From Candidatus Gastranaerophilales bacterium (GTDB taxonomy: Bacteria; Cyanobacteriota; Vampirovibrionia; Gastranaerophilales; Gastranaerophilaceae), in NCBI GenBank assembly GCA_900769355.1, contig CAAGGG010000015.1, forward strand, positions 1-64,000: a DNA stretch of 64,000 nt, given 5' to 3'. Positions 25,630 through 34,982 of the stretch are shown one piece after another; the first letter of the stretch is position 1, and every line of letters starts with the position of its first letter. Made by a program: the position numbers and the translations under genes. The notes beneath the pieces are model-generated. The model was not told where the DNA came from. It worked only from the letters and a program-made list of their open reading frames with translations, and ran no database searches.

Positions 25630-26349
25630 ATGGATAACTTAAGCGAAACAGATCAAGCATCTACGCCTCTTGGTATCTTGGCATCTAAAAACCTAGCTGC
25701 TAAACGCGTCGCGTTTACCTTGGCTGAAGTTCTAATCACTCTCGGTATTATTGGCATTGTCGCGGCCCTAACCTTGCCTTCTGTAGTAGCAAATTACAAA
25801 GAAAAGCAACTCACTACTGCGTGGAAAAAGGCTTATTCAGATGTAGCCAATGCTACACTTTTGATGTCACAAAATAACGAAGATTTGTCAACAGAACAAA
25901 AAGTCGGAGAGGCTTTTGCAAAATATCTTAAAGTAGACAAAGTTTGTGACGCAAATAAAGGAGTTGAGCAAGGTTGTTGGAGAGAAAATGTTCGAATATA
26001 TTACCCTAATGGTGCTTATAACTTCTATTCAGATCCTAGTAAATTAGGTGGTGGCTCTGTATGTATGACACTTACAAGTGGAGCTTTATTTTGTATTGAT
26101 TGCGGTGGAAAAAATTCCATATTAATATTTGATGTTAATGGAATTTCAAAACCAAATACAAATGGAAAAGATATATTTTATGCCGTTTTTAACAGTGAGA
26201 AATATGCAATAAAACCGGCAAAAGGCCATGCTGTAGGCTGGGGAGCTGCGGATTGTGATAACTGGGTTGGTTGTACAGGAGGTGGCGATGGAACATGTAA
26301 AGGTGATTTCTATGGTTTTGGCTGTTCTGCAGAAAAACTGTTGAAATAA
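25630..26349 (+). CDS. Type II/IV prepilin-like secreted protein (paralogue 2)
   Basis: 239 residues from the ATG at 25630, which has the same upstream sequence (AAATTGAAAGGAATACAC) as paralogue 1 at 619. Leader of about 35 residues ending AAKRVAFTLAEVLITLG, then the hydrophobic helix. Residues after the helix through GCWREN are nearly identical to paralogue 1 at DNA level. The C-terminal domain diverges but keeps the DVNGISKPNTNGKD motif and the end GFGCSAEKLLK. It can be translated from its own ribosome binding site or, if the poly-G tract changes length, from the ATG at 25365 with about 90 extra residues. Convergent with era. Confidence 0.85.
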   Translation: MDNLSETDQASTPLGILASKNLAAKRVAFTLAEVLITLGIIGIVAALTLPSVVANYKEKQLTTAWKKAYSDVANATLLMSQNNEDLSTEQKVGEAFAKYLKVDKVCDANKGVEQGCWRENVRIYYPNGAYNFYSDPSKLGGGSVCMTLTSGALFCIDCGGKNSILIFDVNGISKPNTNGKDIFYAVFNSEKYAIKPAKGHAVGWGAADCDNWVGCTGGGDGTCKGDFYGFGCSAEKLLK

Positions 26350-26359
26350 GAATATTTAG

Positions 26360-26379
26360 GTTGGGCATACTTGCCCAAC
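26360..26379. repeat. REP-like palindrome, GTTGGGC type
   Basis: GTTGGGC-ATACTT-GCCCAAC between convergent genes, followed by ATC. It probably also stops transcription. Confidence 0.75.
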
Positions 26380-26394
26380 ATCAAGATATGTCTG

Positions 26395-27285
26395 TTATTT
26401 CTCGTTTTCATAGCCAAAGTTTTTCAATGAACTTTGTTTTTTGCGCCAGTCTTTGTCAATTTTTACTTCAAGACCTAAAAAGACCTTCTTTTCAACAATT
26501 TTTTCAAGTTCAAGTCGCGCTTCCGTACCGATTTTTTTTAGCAAACTTCCTCCCTTGCCTATCAAAATTCCTTTTTGGCTTTTTGTTTCGCAAAAAATTG
26601 AGGCATAAATTCTATCAATGTCGTCGCTTTCGGTGTAACTTTCGATTTTTACGGCAACAGAATGTGGAATTTCATCGGACGTGTTAAGCAAGATTTTTTC
26701 ACGCACAACTTCTTCTGCTACATCGCGCATTGTTTCTTCTGTTACAACATCTTCCGGATATAGCAAATCCCCGTCAGGAAGCGATTTGTAGATGTTTTTA
26801 ATCAATGTGTCAATATTTCTGCCGGTTTTGGCGGAAATTTTTACAATCGGATAATTTTTTTCGAACAAAAGCTTGTAAGTCAGAAGATTTTGTTCGATTT
26901 TTTCAAGTTTTTTGACTTTATCGACTTTGTTCATAACAATAATTATCGGAATATTTGTCTGCAAAAGGTTTTGAGCAATCCATTTGTCACCCTTGCCTGC
27001 AGGTTCTGAACCGTCGACTAAAAACAGGATTAAATCAGCGTCCGGAACTGCGAGTTTCGATTCGTCAAGAAGAAATTCTCCCAGTTTGTTAAGTGGCTTA
27101 TGCACGCCAGGGGTGTCAATAAATACGATTTGCCCTTGCTCTGTTGTGTAAATTCCTTTTATGCGTTTTCTTGTCGTTTGGGCTTTATCGGTTGCTATTA
27201 CAATCTTTTGCCCCAAAATTTGGTTTAATAATGTTGATTTGCCCATATTCGGACGCCCGATAATTGCCGTAAATCCACTTTTCAT
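26395..27285 (-). CDS. era: GTPase Era
   Basis: 296 residues. Ribosome assembly GTPase that binds 16S rRNA. G1 GRPNMGKST, switch region TTRKRIKG, G3 DTPGVHKP, G4 NKVDKV, G5 SAKTG. The C-terminal KH domain shows the family end GKGGSLLKKIGTEARLELE...KVFLGLEVKIDKDWR. The ATG at 27285 is chosen (GAGG 6 bases upstream) over a GTG four codons earlier. Confidence 0.97.
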   Translation of the reverse strand: MKSGFTAIIGRPNMGKSTLLNQILGQKIVIATDKAQTTRKRIKGIYTTEQGQIVFIDTPGVHKPLNKLGEFLLDESKLAVPDADLILFLVDGSEPAGKGDKWIAQNLLQTNIPIIIVMNKVDKVKKLEKIEQNLLTYKLLFEKNYPIVKISAKTGRNIDTLIKNIYKSLPDGDLLYPEDVVTEETMRDVAEEVVREKILLNTSDEIPHSVAVKIESYTESDDIDRIYASIFCETKSQKGILIGKGGSLLKKIGTEARLELEKIVEKKVFLGLEVKIDKDWRKKQSSLKNFGYENEK

Positions 27286-27464
27286 GCTTGTCCTCACTGA
27301 TTTCTTTTAGAGAAATTCAATCTCTTGGTTTAGATAATGATTCGAATTTTATGTTATAATTATGAACAAATTGTAACATAAAAAGTATAAAAAATTAACA
27401 AATTGGCAATTTTTGCAATCTCAAAGTATTATATATAATATAGGGAAAAATTTAACGGTAGAAA

Positions 27465-29408
27465 ATGGTAGTAAATAAATCTAATACGATTGGTATAGCT
27501 TTATTATTGGCACTTGCTTTAACGCCTGTGGCGACTGTCGCTAATGGCGGAAATAATCTTGTTCAATTGGATTTGAAAAAAGCTTCGAATAATTCCGTTA
27601 ATGTTACGTTGTTCACCTCAAACGGCTATAATGATAACGTTATGGTGCGTAAAAAATCTGACAACAAATATGTTATTTTAATCCCTAAGGTTCAAAGTTC
27701 TGGTTATAGTGCATCAAGCTTGAATGGCGTAAGAGACTTGGTTTCTAATGTTGATGTAAAAACGGTGAACGATACAAGCGGCGGTTATACAAAAGTTACT
27801 TTAATTACGACAAAACCGCTTGATATTAAAACTTCTGCTCAAAAAAGTACTCCTATAACCGCAGAACAAAAGGAATATAAAACCCTTATTGCACAAGCGA
27901 ATGCGGTTAAAAATAATATTGGAAAACAAGAGCCTCAACAACATAAGGTTCAAAAAACAGAAGTTACTGTAAACAAAGCTCCTGTACAACCTCAAAAAAC
28001 TCAAGTTCAGAATAAAAAAGCTGAAACTAAATCTGCAACTGCGCCAAAACAAGAGGTTAATCCAGAGAAACAAGTTACAAAAGACAGACAAGTTCGCCGT
28101 GAGCAACTTTCAAACTGGATAAATGAAGTGAAACAGGAAAAACAAGCTCAAAATGTTGATGCGCAAGTTCCAAAAACTGACATTTCATCAAATGTTCCGA
28201 CTGCACCAATTACTTCTGCTGAGCCTGTAAAAGACATTTCGGAAATGACACAACCGGAAGCTAACAAGGGCTCTGTGTTGCATAAGATTAAAAACAAAGT
28301 TTCAAACGGTGTGCATAAAGCTGTAAAACCTCTAAAATATTCTATTTTGGCGATTTTAGGCTTGATTATTTTGTCTAAGTTGTTTAGAGGTGTAAAAAAT
28401 ACGGCTCAAGCTGTACAATCTTCATTTGTTGAACAGCTGGAACAAAATCGTATGGAAGCTGAAAATACAGGTGCTAATAGTCTTGCTGATGAAGAAGGAA
28501 TTTCTTGGCAGGAAAGATATCAACGATATCTTGACAAATCTGCAAAACCTGTTCGTAGGGCTAATAATCAAGGAAATTATGCTTTTATAAAAACACCTGC
28601 AGAACCTGTTCGCAAGTTGAACAAAAAACGTCAGGATTTAGAAAGAATGGTGCAAGATGTTGCAGCTGCAAAATTCCCTGATATTGAACCGGAAATTGTT
28701 GAAAGTGAAGATAGTGCAATTTCTAAAACTATTAAGTTTAAAGCTTTTGATAGGCATGCATCTCTTGATATGTCAAGCCGTGACAAGATTAAAAGTAGAT
28801 TTAAAAAGTATGAAAACGAGTTGCCTTTGCACGAACAAAGAAATATTGAACTAGGTAAATCTGCTTTGCATGCTAACAAAAGACGTTTGAAAGATGCAAA
28901 TCTAGATGTTGCAGATGTTGACAAGACCCCAAGAATTAAATACAAACCGCAAGAATACATAATGTCATCAGCTGATGAGCTTTTCTCGATTATTGATAAA
29001 GAAAATGCCGAAAGACAAGCAAAATTGGATATGGCAAAAGCTGAATTGGCGAAAAATAATGTAGTTCAGGCGCAAGCAGAAGAAGTTAAACGTCCTGCGC
29101 GTCAAACAAATCCTATTGCACAAACTAGAAAAGAAACAAAAGATTCATATCTAAATGGTTTGATTGTGAAATCAGGCTACAATATCGACCAAAACAAAGG
29201 TTTTTATATAGTGAACCTTGACGGCAAGTCAGCTTTGATTGGGAAGGTTAATGACGAAGTGTTCGTATTGAAAAAATTTGATAAAAACGTTACAAACCCT
29301 ATCCAAGTAAGACATGATAATGCAAATGTTTATATGGTAAAAGCCGGTGACTTCAAGTCTTTGGTGGAAGTAAACAGTGACAAAATGGGTGTTTTAATCG
29401 AGTTATAG
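27465..29408 (+). CDS. Hypothetical membrane protein with AMIN-like N-terminal domain
   Basis: 647 residues. Signal peptide or anchor at 1-27. A beta-rich domain (about 30-120: VQLDLKKASNNSVNVTLFTSN, KYVILIPKVQSSG) resembles AMIN domains, which bind peptidoglycan or interact with secretin or pilus parts. A Pro/Gln/Lys-rich linker (about 140-275), a membrane helix near 290-310 (YSILAILGLIILSKLF) and a long charged, mostly helical C-terminal part (310-560) follow. The end is a small beta domain (GYNIDQNKGFYIVNLDGKSALIG). Topology and partners are unknown. PilT lies nearby, so a role in the pilus machine is possible but unproven. Confidence 0.7.
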   Translation: MVVNKSNTIGIALLLALALTPVATVANGGNNLVQLDLKKASNNSVNVTLFTSNGYNDNVMVRKKSDNKYVILIPKVQSSGYSASSLNGVRDLVSNVDVKTVNDTSGGYTKVTLITTKPLDIKTSAQKSTPITAEQKEYKTLIAQANAVKNNIGKQEPQQHKVQKTEVTVNKAPVQPQKTQVQNKKAETKSATAPKQEVNPEKQVTKDRQVRREQLSNWINEVKQEKQAQNVDAQVPKTDISSNVPTAPITSAEPVKDISEMTQPEANKGSVLHKIKNKVSNGVHKAVKPLKYSILAILGLIILSKLFRGVKNTAQAVQSSFVEQLEQNRMEAENTGANSLADEEGISWQERYQRYLDKSAKPVRRANNQGNYAFIKTPAEPVRKLNKKRQDLERMVQDVAAAKFPDIEPEIVESEDSAISKTIKFKAFDRHASLDMSSRDKIKSRFKKYENELPLHEQRNIELGKSALHANKRRLKDANLDVADVDKTPRIKYKPQEYIMSSADELFSIIDKENAERQAKLDMAKAELAKNNVVQAQAEEVKRPARQTNPIAQTRKETKDSYLNGLIVKSGYNIDQNKGFYIVNLDGKSALIGKVNDEVFVLKKFDKNVTNPIQVRHDNANVYMVKAGDFKSLVEVNSDKMGVLIEL

Positions 29409-29439
29409 TAACTCAAATTGGCAAATGAAGAGAGCGTAA

Positions 29440-30585
29440 ATGAAGATTTTTGGTAAAACCAATTGCATAAAGAAATTTTTGCCTGCGTTGATTGCGTGTG
29501 TACTGATTTTTAGTGGGTGTGCGCAGAAGGATAACCGTACGACTCTTGAATTTGCAAGTTGGGGTTCAAAGTCAGAAGTTGATATTTTGAAACCGATTTT
29601 GGCGAATTATGAAAAGGAAAATCCTGATATTAAAATCGATTTTATGCATATTCCGCAGAATTATTTTCAAAAAATTCATTTACTTTTTGCATCAAATACC
29701 GCGCCTGATGTGATTTTCATAAATAATTTGTATCTGCCTATTTATGCAAATGCCGGTTTATTAGAAGAATTTCAGCCTAGTGACGAATATTTTCCGCAAG
29801 CACTTGGAGCGTTGAGTTGGAAAGGGAAGTTGTACGCTATTCCCAGAGATGTGTCAAATTTGGTAGTTTATTACAATAAGGATTTGTTTGATAAAAAAGG
29901 TGTGTCGTATCCGCAAGCCGGCTGGACTTTTTGGGATTTTCTGAATGTGGCACAAAAAATGACTGATAAAACAACTTTTGGAGTGAGCTTTGAGGAAGAA
30001 CCACTGTTTTATCTCCCGTATTTGATGAGTAATGGCGGCGGTTTTTTGCCGGAAGAACTTGTAAAGCCTGAGTCGCAGCAAAGTTTAGATTTTTATGCGG
30101 ATTTGAGAAATAAATACCATGTTGCACCGAAAAAGGCAGAAAGTGCGAGTGCGACAATGGGGCAGATGTTTTTGCAAGAGAAATTAGCAATGTATGTTTC
30201 AGGTCGCTGGGTTGTACCAAAGTTTAGGGAAGGCGCAACTTTTGACTGGGATATTGCACCGTTCCCGAATGGTAGTGTCGGAAATGTTGTTCCGCTTGAT
30301 GCATCAGGTTGGGCAATTGCAAAATCATCTAAACATAAGGCGGAAGCCAAAAAGTTTGTTGAATATTTGGCATCAAAAGAAAATAGTGAAAAATTTGTGG
30401 CAAGTGGGTTGATAGTGCCGGCAAGGAGAGATGCTGCAAGCAAGATTGTTGATGGGCAAAAACCGAAGAACTCAAAAGTTTTTTTAGACGTCATAAAAAC
30501 GTCTAAACCAACGCCTGTAACGGTTAATTACAGAGAGATTACGGATAAATTGAAAAAAGATATGGAAGCACGGTTTAATAATTAA
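29440..30585 (+). CDS. ABC transporter sugar-binding lipoprotein
   Basis: 381 residues. Lipoprotein signal ending LIFSGC, then a family 1 (MalE/UgpB type) solute-binding fold: TLEFASWGSKSEVDIL, PDVIFINNLYLPIYANAGLLEEF, GKLYAIPRDVSNLVVYYNKDLFDKKGV, MYVSGRWVVPKFREG and the end ASGWAIAKSSKHKAEAKKFVEYL. It captures a carbohydrate in the periplasm. No permease or ATPase is next to it, so the transporter core is elsewhere. GAGAG about 8 bases before ATG. Confidence 0.9.
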   Translation: MKIFGKTNCIKKFLPALIACVLIFSGCAQKDNRTTLEFASWGSKSEVDILKPILANYEKENPDIKIDFMHIPQNYFQKIHLLFASNTAPDVIFINNLYLPIYANAGLLEEFQPSDEYFPQALGALSWKGKLYAIPRDVSNLVVYYNKDLFDKKGVSYPQAGWTFWDFLNVAQKMTDKTTFGVSFEEEPLFYLPYLMSNGGGFLPEELVKPESQQSLDFYADLRNKYHVAPKKAESASATMGQMFLQEKLAMYVSGRWVVPKFREGATFDWDIAPFPNGSVGNVVPLDASGWAIAKSSKHKAEAKKFVEYLASKENSEKFVASGLIVPARRDAASKIVDGQKPKNSKVFLDVIKTSKPTPVTVNYREITDKLKKDMEARFNN

Positions 30586-30659
30586 TGATGTAAATGGTTG
30601 AATTACTACAGGAAATATGTTAAACTTAGATTGTAACTATATAGAAAGAGAGGAAATTT

Positions 30660-31438
30660 ATGTTTGAAGAATTAAGAAGAGCCCTCGGGGGGGGGGCAAG
30701 CGTCTAGCTTTTACCCTTGCTGAAGTCCTAATAACATTGGGTATCATTGGAGTTGTTGCGGTAATAACCTTGCCGACATTAATTAAGAATTACCAAAAAC
30801 AAGTTTGGGTTAATCAGTTGAAAAAAGAAGTAAGTGTTTTGCAAAATGCAGTAAGGACTATAATTGCAACAGAAGGAGTTGAAAATTTTTTTGATACCAG
30901 TTTTTTCGAACGTAAAAATTGTCAAGAAGGTTATTTCTGTTATAAAAGACATTTAGAAAAATTGAATTTAAAAATTGTTGGGCAGAATAAGCACAGTGGT
31001 TATTGTGCGCAGTCCGATTGTACAATAACAATTTATTATTTAGCAGATGGTGCTAGTGTAGGTGTTGCATTCGCAGATGGATTTGCTTATAGTAGTGTCA
31101 ATGATGTAGAAAGTACTACGTTTTTTGTTGATGTAAATGGGGATAAAGGTCCAAATAAATCGAATAGAGATCAATTTACTTTTAAACTTGACAATTATGG
31201 ACAAATTGTATCCTCAGGTGACTTAGATATTAGTGATGAAGCCTTTGCAGAGCTAGTTGAAATGTGTAAAGAAGACCCAGATTCTTGTCAAGCCATTTTC
31301 GGAACAACAAATATTACAAAAGGTCATATTAATAAGTGGTTATCGGATATTAGGGGCTCAAATTGTTCTGATACGGATCGTGCAGAAAATTTTTGTACAG
31401 ATTTGATTATGCAAAGTGGTTGGAAGATGAATTATTAA
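30660..31438 (+). pseudogene. Type II/IV prepilin-like gene, frameshifted at a poly-G tract (probably phase-variable, OFF)
   Basis: AGAGAGG and an ATG at 30660 start MFEELRRAL; ten G follow and the frame then hits TAG within four codons. In the other frame the DNA reads KRLAFTLAEVLITLGIIGVV, a perfect prepilin leader junction, and continues to 31438. Eight or eleven G would join the two parts into a normal gene of about 259 residues. The distal part is intact: hydrophobic helix, cysteines, FFVDVNGDKGPNKSNRD motif and an SGWKMNY end. I read it as a contingency locus sequenced in the OFF state rather than a decayed gene, because nothing else is damaged. Confidence 0.8.
30687..30696 (+). repeat. 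Poly-G tract (10 G)
   Basis: Ten G after GCC CTC at a codon boundary, then CAAGCGT. Nine codons after the ATG at 30660. Confidence 0.92.
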
Positions 31439-31472
31439 TAATGCGAACTTATAAGTTCGCAAATTAAATGGT

Positions 31473-31492
31473 GTCGGGGTCTCTACCCCGAC
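31473..31492. repeat. REP-like palindrome, GTCGGGGT type
   Basis: GTCGGGGT-CTCT-ACCCCGAC. A smaller GCGAACTTATAAGTTCGC palindrome lies just upstream (31443-31460). Confidence 0.8.
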
Positions 31493-31529
31493 ATTGTTAA
31501 TTAATGATAGGTTAAATCTAAACAACAAG

Positions 31530-31558
31530 AAAAAAGGTGAAAGCTCGAGCTATCACCC
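31530..31558 (-). terminator. Terminator for pilT
   Basis: GGTGATAGCTCGAGCTTTCACC (one mismatch) followed by T6 on the minus strand. Confidence 0.75.
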
Positions 31559-31580
31559 ATTATAGCAATGAAAGGAGCTG

Positions 31581-32657
31581 CTATAGAGATCTTGTATTCA
31601 ATAATCTTTTCAATTCATCTGGTCTTGATGTCTTGGACAAAGCGTCTTCCATAGTAATTAGGCGTTGGTTATATAGGTTTGCAAGTGCCATTTCAAGGGT
31701 TTGCATTCCCAAACCTTGGTTCATTTGAATTGTTGAATAAATTTGTGCGGCTTTGGCTTCTCGAATAAGGTTTGCAATCGCAGGGGTTACAAGCATTATT
31801 TCTTGAGCCATTACACGACCTTTTTTAGTGCCGTCAGGTTGAACTTTTTGCAACAAGGTTTGTGCAAATACTGCAACAAGTGAGTTTGCAAGTTGTACAC
31901 GGATTTGTTGCTGTTGCCCTTCAGGGAAAACGTCGATGATACGGTCGATTGTTTGTGCTGCAGAAGATGTGTGCAAGGTCCCGAATACCAAGTGACCTGT
32001 TTCTGCGGCAGTCAAAGCCAAAGCAATTGTTTCGTGGTCACGCATCTCACCTACAAGTATGATATCAGGGTCTTCACGAAGTGCTGATTTTAAGGCGTTT
32101 GCAAAAGATCTTGTGTCCATTCCGAGTTCACGTTGGTGAACAATACTTTGCTTAGATGTATGAACGAATTCTATCGGGTCTTCGATTGTCAAAATATGCT
32201 CAGCTCTGTTTGTGTTGATGTAGTCAATCATTGCCGCAAGGGTTGTTGATTTACCTGAACCTGTAGGACCTGTTACAAGAATAAGTCCTCTTGGTTTGTC
32301 TGCTGTTTTTCTGACAATTTCAGGAAGCCCGAGTTTGTCGAATGACGGAACGATTGACGTAATCGTTCTGAATGCAGCGGCATAGTTGCCTTTATCTTTA
32401 TAGAAGTTTACCCTGAAACGGCTCAAACCTTCAATCCCGTAAGAAAAGTCGAGTTCCCAGTTTTGTTCCAGCGTACGTCTTTGCTCGTTTGAAAGCATTG
32501 GGAAGAGTAAAGTCTCAACGTCATCAGGGCTAAGAGGTGGCATATCGTATCTCTTTAATGTCCCGTCAATACGTGCTGCAGGTGGTAAATTCGCGGAAAT
32601 GTGTAAGTCGGAACCTCCGTCTGCTACAAGTTTTTCTAGTAATTCTTCTATAAGCAT
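31581..32657 (-). CDS. pilT: Type IV pilus retraction ATPase PilT
   Basis: 358 residues. Hexameric cytoplasmic ATPase that depolymerises type IV pili for twitching or uptake. Walker A GPTGSGKSTTLAAMIDYIN, Asp box LTIEDPIEFVH, Walker B REDPDIILVGEMRDHETI, His box FGTLHTSSAAQTIDRIIDVFP, and the PilT-type motif close to AIANLIRE. Ribosome binding AAGGA upstream. Second gene after the small ORF at 32665 (7-base gap). It suits the several prepilin genes in the window, although other pilus genes are not here. Confidence 0.96.
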   Translation of the reverse strand: MLIEELLEKLVADGGSDLHISANLPPAARIDGTLKRYDMPPLSPDDVETLLFPMLSNEQRRTLEQNWELDFSYGIEGLSRFRVNFYKDKGNYAAAFRTITSIVPSFDKLGLPEIVRKTADKPRGLILVTGPTGSGKSTTLAAMIDYINTNRAEHILTIEDPIEFVHTSKQSIVHQRELGMDTRSFANALKSALREDPDIILVGEMRDHETIALALTAAETGHLVFGTLHTSSAAQTIDRIIDVFPEGQQQQIRVQLANSLVAVFAQTLLQKVQPDGTKKGRVMAQEIMLVTPAIANLIREAKAAQIYSTIQMNQGLGMQTLEMALANLYNQRLITMEDALSKTSRPDELKRLLNTRSL

Positions 32658-32664
32658 TCTCTAA

Positions 32665-32919
32665 TTATCCTTCCTGAAAATTCATAAAAGCATCATCTTC
32701 TTTTGCTGCAAGTTCTATCAAAGCATAAGTCATATAGGCTCCGAGTGCAACCGCTTTTGGATCAAGATTGGTTTTTGTTGCAGCTTCAATTATGGCAGTA
32801 TTAATTTCAGGATTTTCGTCCTTTACGTAATGAATCATCTTTTTTCGCCAAGTTGGCATGTCTTTGAATATTTCGCTGAATGCCGCAGCTGCATTTTCTT
32901 CCGATACTATTGGTAACAT
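32665..32919 (-). CDS. Hypothetical small protein in the pilT operon
   Basis: 84 residues, helical, acidic, no membrane segment. Contains WRKKMIHYVKDENPEINTAIIEAA. AAGGA lies about 6 bases upstream of the ATG. Seven bases separate it from pilT, so cotranscription and perhaps a role in pilus control are likely. No known family recognised. Confidence 0.75.
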   Translation of the reverse strand: MLPIVSEENAAAAFSEIFKDMPTWRKKMIHYVKDENPEINTAIIEAATKTNLDPKAVALGAYMTYALIELAAKEDDAFMNFQEG

Positions 32920-33001
32920 GATAGTCCTTATATTATTTTTTTCATTATATAAGAAATTTTAACAATAGTCTACAAAAAATTTTAAAATCATATATTTGGG
33001 G

Positions 33002-33007
33002 TATAAT
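33002..33007 (+). promoter_or_regulatory. -10 box of leaderless recF
   Basis: TATAAT ends exactly six bases (all T) before the ATG at 33014. The -35 is weak. Confidence 0.65.
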
Positions 33008-33013
33008 TTTTTT

Positions 33014-34120
33014 ATGAGATTAAGGGATTTAAAGCTGACAAATTATAGGAATTGCAAGGATTTAGGGCTGAATTTAGAATCTAAAAAAATTCTTATAATC
33101 GGTAAAAATGCGCAAGGAAAAACGAACATTCTTGAAAGTATTTATTTCTTGTCGACTTTGAAAACTCCAAGAACTTCAAATAATATAGAGCTAATTAATT
33201 TTGATGCGGAAAAAGCTGAGATTAATTGTAACATGTTGAAGGCCGAAACCGACGTGGAGCTTGATTATACTTATTCTCGAGAGAAAAAACGTGAACTTGC
33301 AATAAATAAGGTTAAGACGACTCCGAAGAATTTTAAATCGGTTTTAAAAACAGTTTTATTTTCAACGGCAGATCTGCTTTTGTTGCGCGGAAATCCTTCC
33401 GATAGGCGAGATTGGCTAGATAGAGCAATTTCGCAAGTTTATCCGGCTTATGATGACAGACTTTCAAAATATGACAAAATCCGAATTCAAAAAAATAATC
33501 TTTTGAAAGACTATCTGAAAACCGGTAATCTTAACGAAACATTACTAGATGTTTACAATGAACAGTTGGTGATTACGGGGAGTAATATAATCTATCTGAG
33601 AATTAAGTTTTTGAAAGAAATTGAACGTATTGCCTCTGAAAAACATCATATTATAAGTGAAACGGAGAAATTGGAAATTAAGTATGACTGTTCGTTTTTG
33701 AATATGGAAACAGAATTAGAAGCGATTGCAAGTGCTTTTCATCAGTCGTTAGTGGAGCGAAAAATAGAAGAAGCTCGTCGAGGACAAGCCTGTGTCGGAC
33801 CGCATCGAGATGATATTATTTTTTATATAAATGGAAATGAGGCGACGAAATTCGCTTCTCAAGGGCAACAAAGGACGGTTGTTTTGGCACTGAAACTCTC
33901 CGAACTTGATATTATTACAGCAAAAACCGGAGATGAGCCTGTCTTACTTTTAGATGATGTTTTGGCAGAATTGGACGACTTGCGCCAGAATTATTTGTTA
34001 AAATCTATTTCTGAAAACACTCAGACTATAATAACTTCTGTCGATACTGTACTTTTTGAAGAAGAATTTTTGAAAGACGTGAAGATTTATAAGATTGAGA
34101 ATGGGTGTATAAGTAGCTAG
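33014..34120 (+). CDS. recF: DNA replication and repair protein RecF
   Basis: 368 residues. SMC-like ATPase that loads RecA at gaps. N-terminal MRLRDLKLTNYRNCKDL, Walker A IIGKNAQGKTNILESIY, a coiled-coil middle, the signature ASQGQQRTVVLALKLSEL and Walker B LLLDDVLAELDD. The ATG at 33014 is taken because it gives the typical RecF start and follows a -10 box by six bases; there is no Shine-Dalgarno. It is not next to dnaA/dnaN here. Confidence 0.96.
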   Translation: MRLRDLKLTNYRNCKDLGLNLESKKILIIGKNAQGKTNILESIYFLSTLKTPRTSNNIELINFDAEKAEINCNMLKAETDVELDYTYSREKKRELAINKVKTTPKNFKSVLKTVLFSTADLLLLRGNPSDRRDWLDRAISQVYPAYDDRLSKYDKIRIQKNNLLKDYLKTGNLNETLLDVYNEQLVITGSNIIYLRIKFLKEIERIASEKHHIISETEKLEIKYDCSFLNMETELEAIASAFHQSLVERKIEEARRGQACVGPHRDDIIFYINGNEATKFASQGQQRTVVLALKLSELDIITAKTGDEPVLLLDDVLAELDDLRQNYLLKSISENTQTIITSVDTVLFEEEFLKDVKIYKIENGCISS

Positions 34121-34275
34121 GACAGAAGGGCGATAAGGCACTAAGACGATAGGTCGATAAGTTCGTTACAGCAAGAAAAATATTCTCGTCATTCTGAAAG
34201 CTTAGAAAATTATTTTGAACGAGTAGTGAAAAATAAATTTTCTTGCTATTCAGAATCTCTTGCTAACTAAAACAG

Positions 34276-34297
34276 ACTCCGGATCGTAGTCCGGAGT
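34276..34297. repeat. REP-like palindrome, ACTCCGGA type
   Basis: ACTCCGGA-TCGTAG-TCCGGAGT, same loop as at 19969 and 53432. Confidence 0.8.
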
Positions 34298-34374
34298 GAC
34301 AGTTTCAAGGGAGTTGTATTGCATGAATAGTACTATATATGCCATTTCCCAGGTATTGGTGCAAAGCTGAGTAT

Positions 34375-34394
34375 GTCGGCATTGCTATGCCGAC
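34375..34394. repeat. REP-like palindrome, GTCGGCAT type
   Basis: GTCGGCAT-TGCT-ATGCCGAC. Confidence 0.8.
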
Positions 34395-34576
34395 ACATAA
34401 CTATTTTTTATTTTCTCCTTGCTTTTTTCAAAAAAATCATTAACACCATGGAAAAACTTATCGTAAATTAGATCTATTTTTCGGGGTTTTTCTCATCAAT
34501 ATAGATGATTTTTTACGATTAGGTATATAAATTTGTAAAGAAATAATGTATTATAATTGTAGAAAGGTAGGCATTA

Positions 34577-34915
34577 ATGAGTAGTTTTTATCCGCAATAT
34601 GATTTGGCAGGCAGAATTCAGCACACAAAACTTGATACAGGTTTTTCTGATATGCCATCTGCAAGAATGACTAGGGTTGAAACTCCAGCAACATCTGATT
34701 TTAAACAAGTTATGTCAGGCTTGGTGGAAAACTTAAACACGGAACTGAATGCTCCGGATAATATGCTCAAAGATGTTATGTCTGGTAGTAAAAACGTTGA
34801 TATTCATGATGTTATGACGGCTATGGCTAAGTCGGAAATTAGTATTAACGTTGCAACTCAAATTACCGGAAAAGTTATTCAGGCATACGATAAAGTTATG
34901 CAAATTCAGGTATAA
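34577..34915 (+). CDS. fliE: Flagellar hook-basal body protein FliE
   Basis: 112 residues. Connects the MS ring to the rod. The C-terminal part has the FliE pattern SDFKQVMSGLVENLN...DVHDVMTAMAKSEISINVATQITGKVIQAYDKVM (shown here as separate pieces: DIHDVMTAMAKSEI and VIQAYDKVM). The N-terminal 45 residues are poorly conserved. AAAGGTAG lies before the ATG. First gene of the flagellar operon. Confidence 0.9.
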   Translation: MSSFYPQYDLAGRIQHTKLDTGFSDMPSARMTRVETPATSDFKQVMSGLVENLNTELNAPDNMLKDVMSGSKNVDIHDVMTAMAKSEISINVATQITGKVIQAYDKVMQIQV

Positions 34916-34982
34916 TAACTAAATTTACAGACGAGGGAAAGCGATAGCAGATTTTGCGAAACGCTTATAAAGAGGACAAAAA

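Larger units (their letters stand above)
34121..34576. repeat. Intergenic repeat cluster upstream of the flagellar operon
   Basis: ACGATAGG/CGATAAG-type repeat (about 34125-34170), CATTCTGAAAGC...CTATTCAGAATC inverted element (about 34184-34256), ACTCCGGA palindrome (34276-34297) and GTCGGCAT palindrome (34375-34394). The last 150 bases hold the fliE promoter (TATAAT at 34552-34557). No gene seen. Confidence 0.7.
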
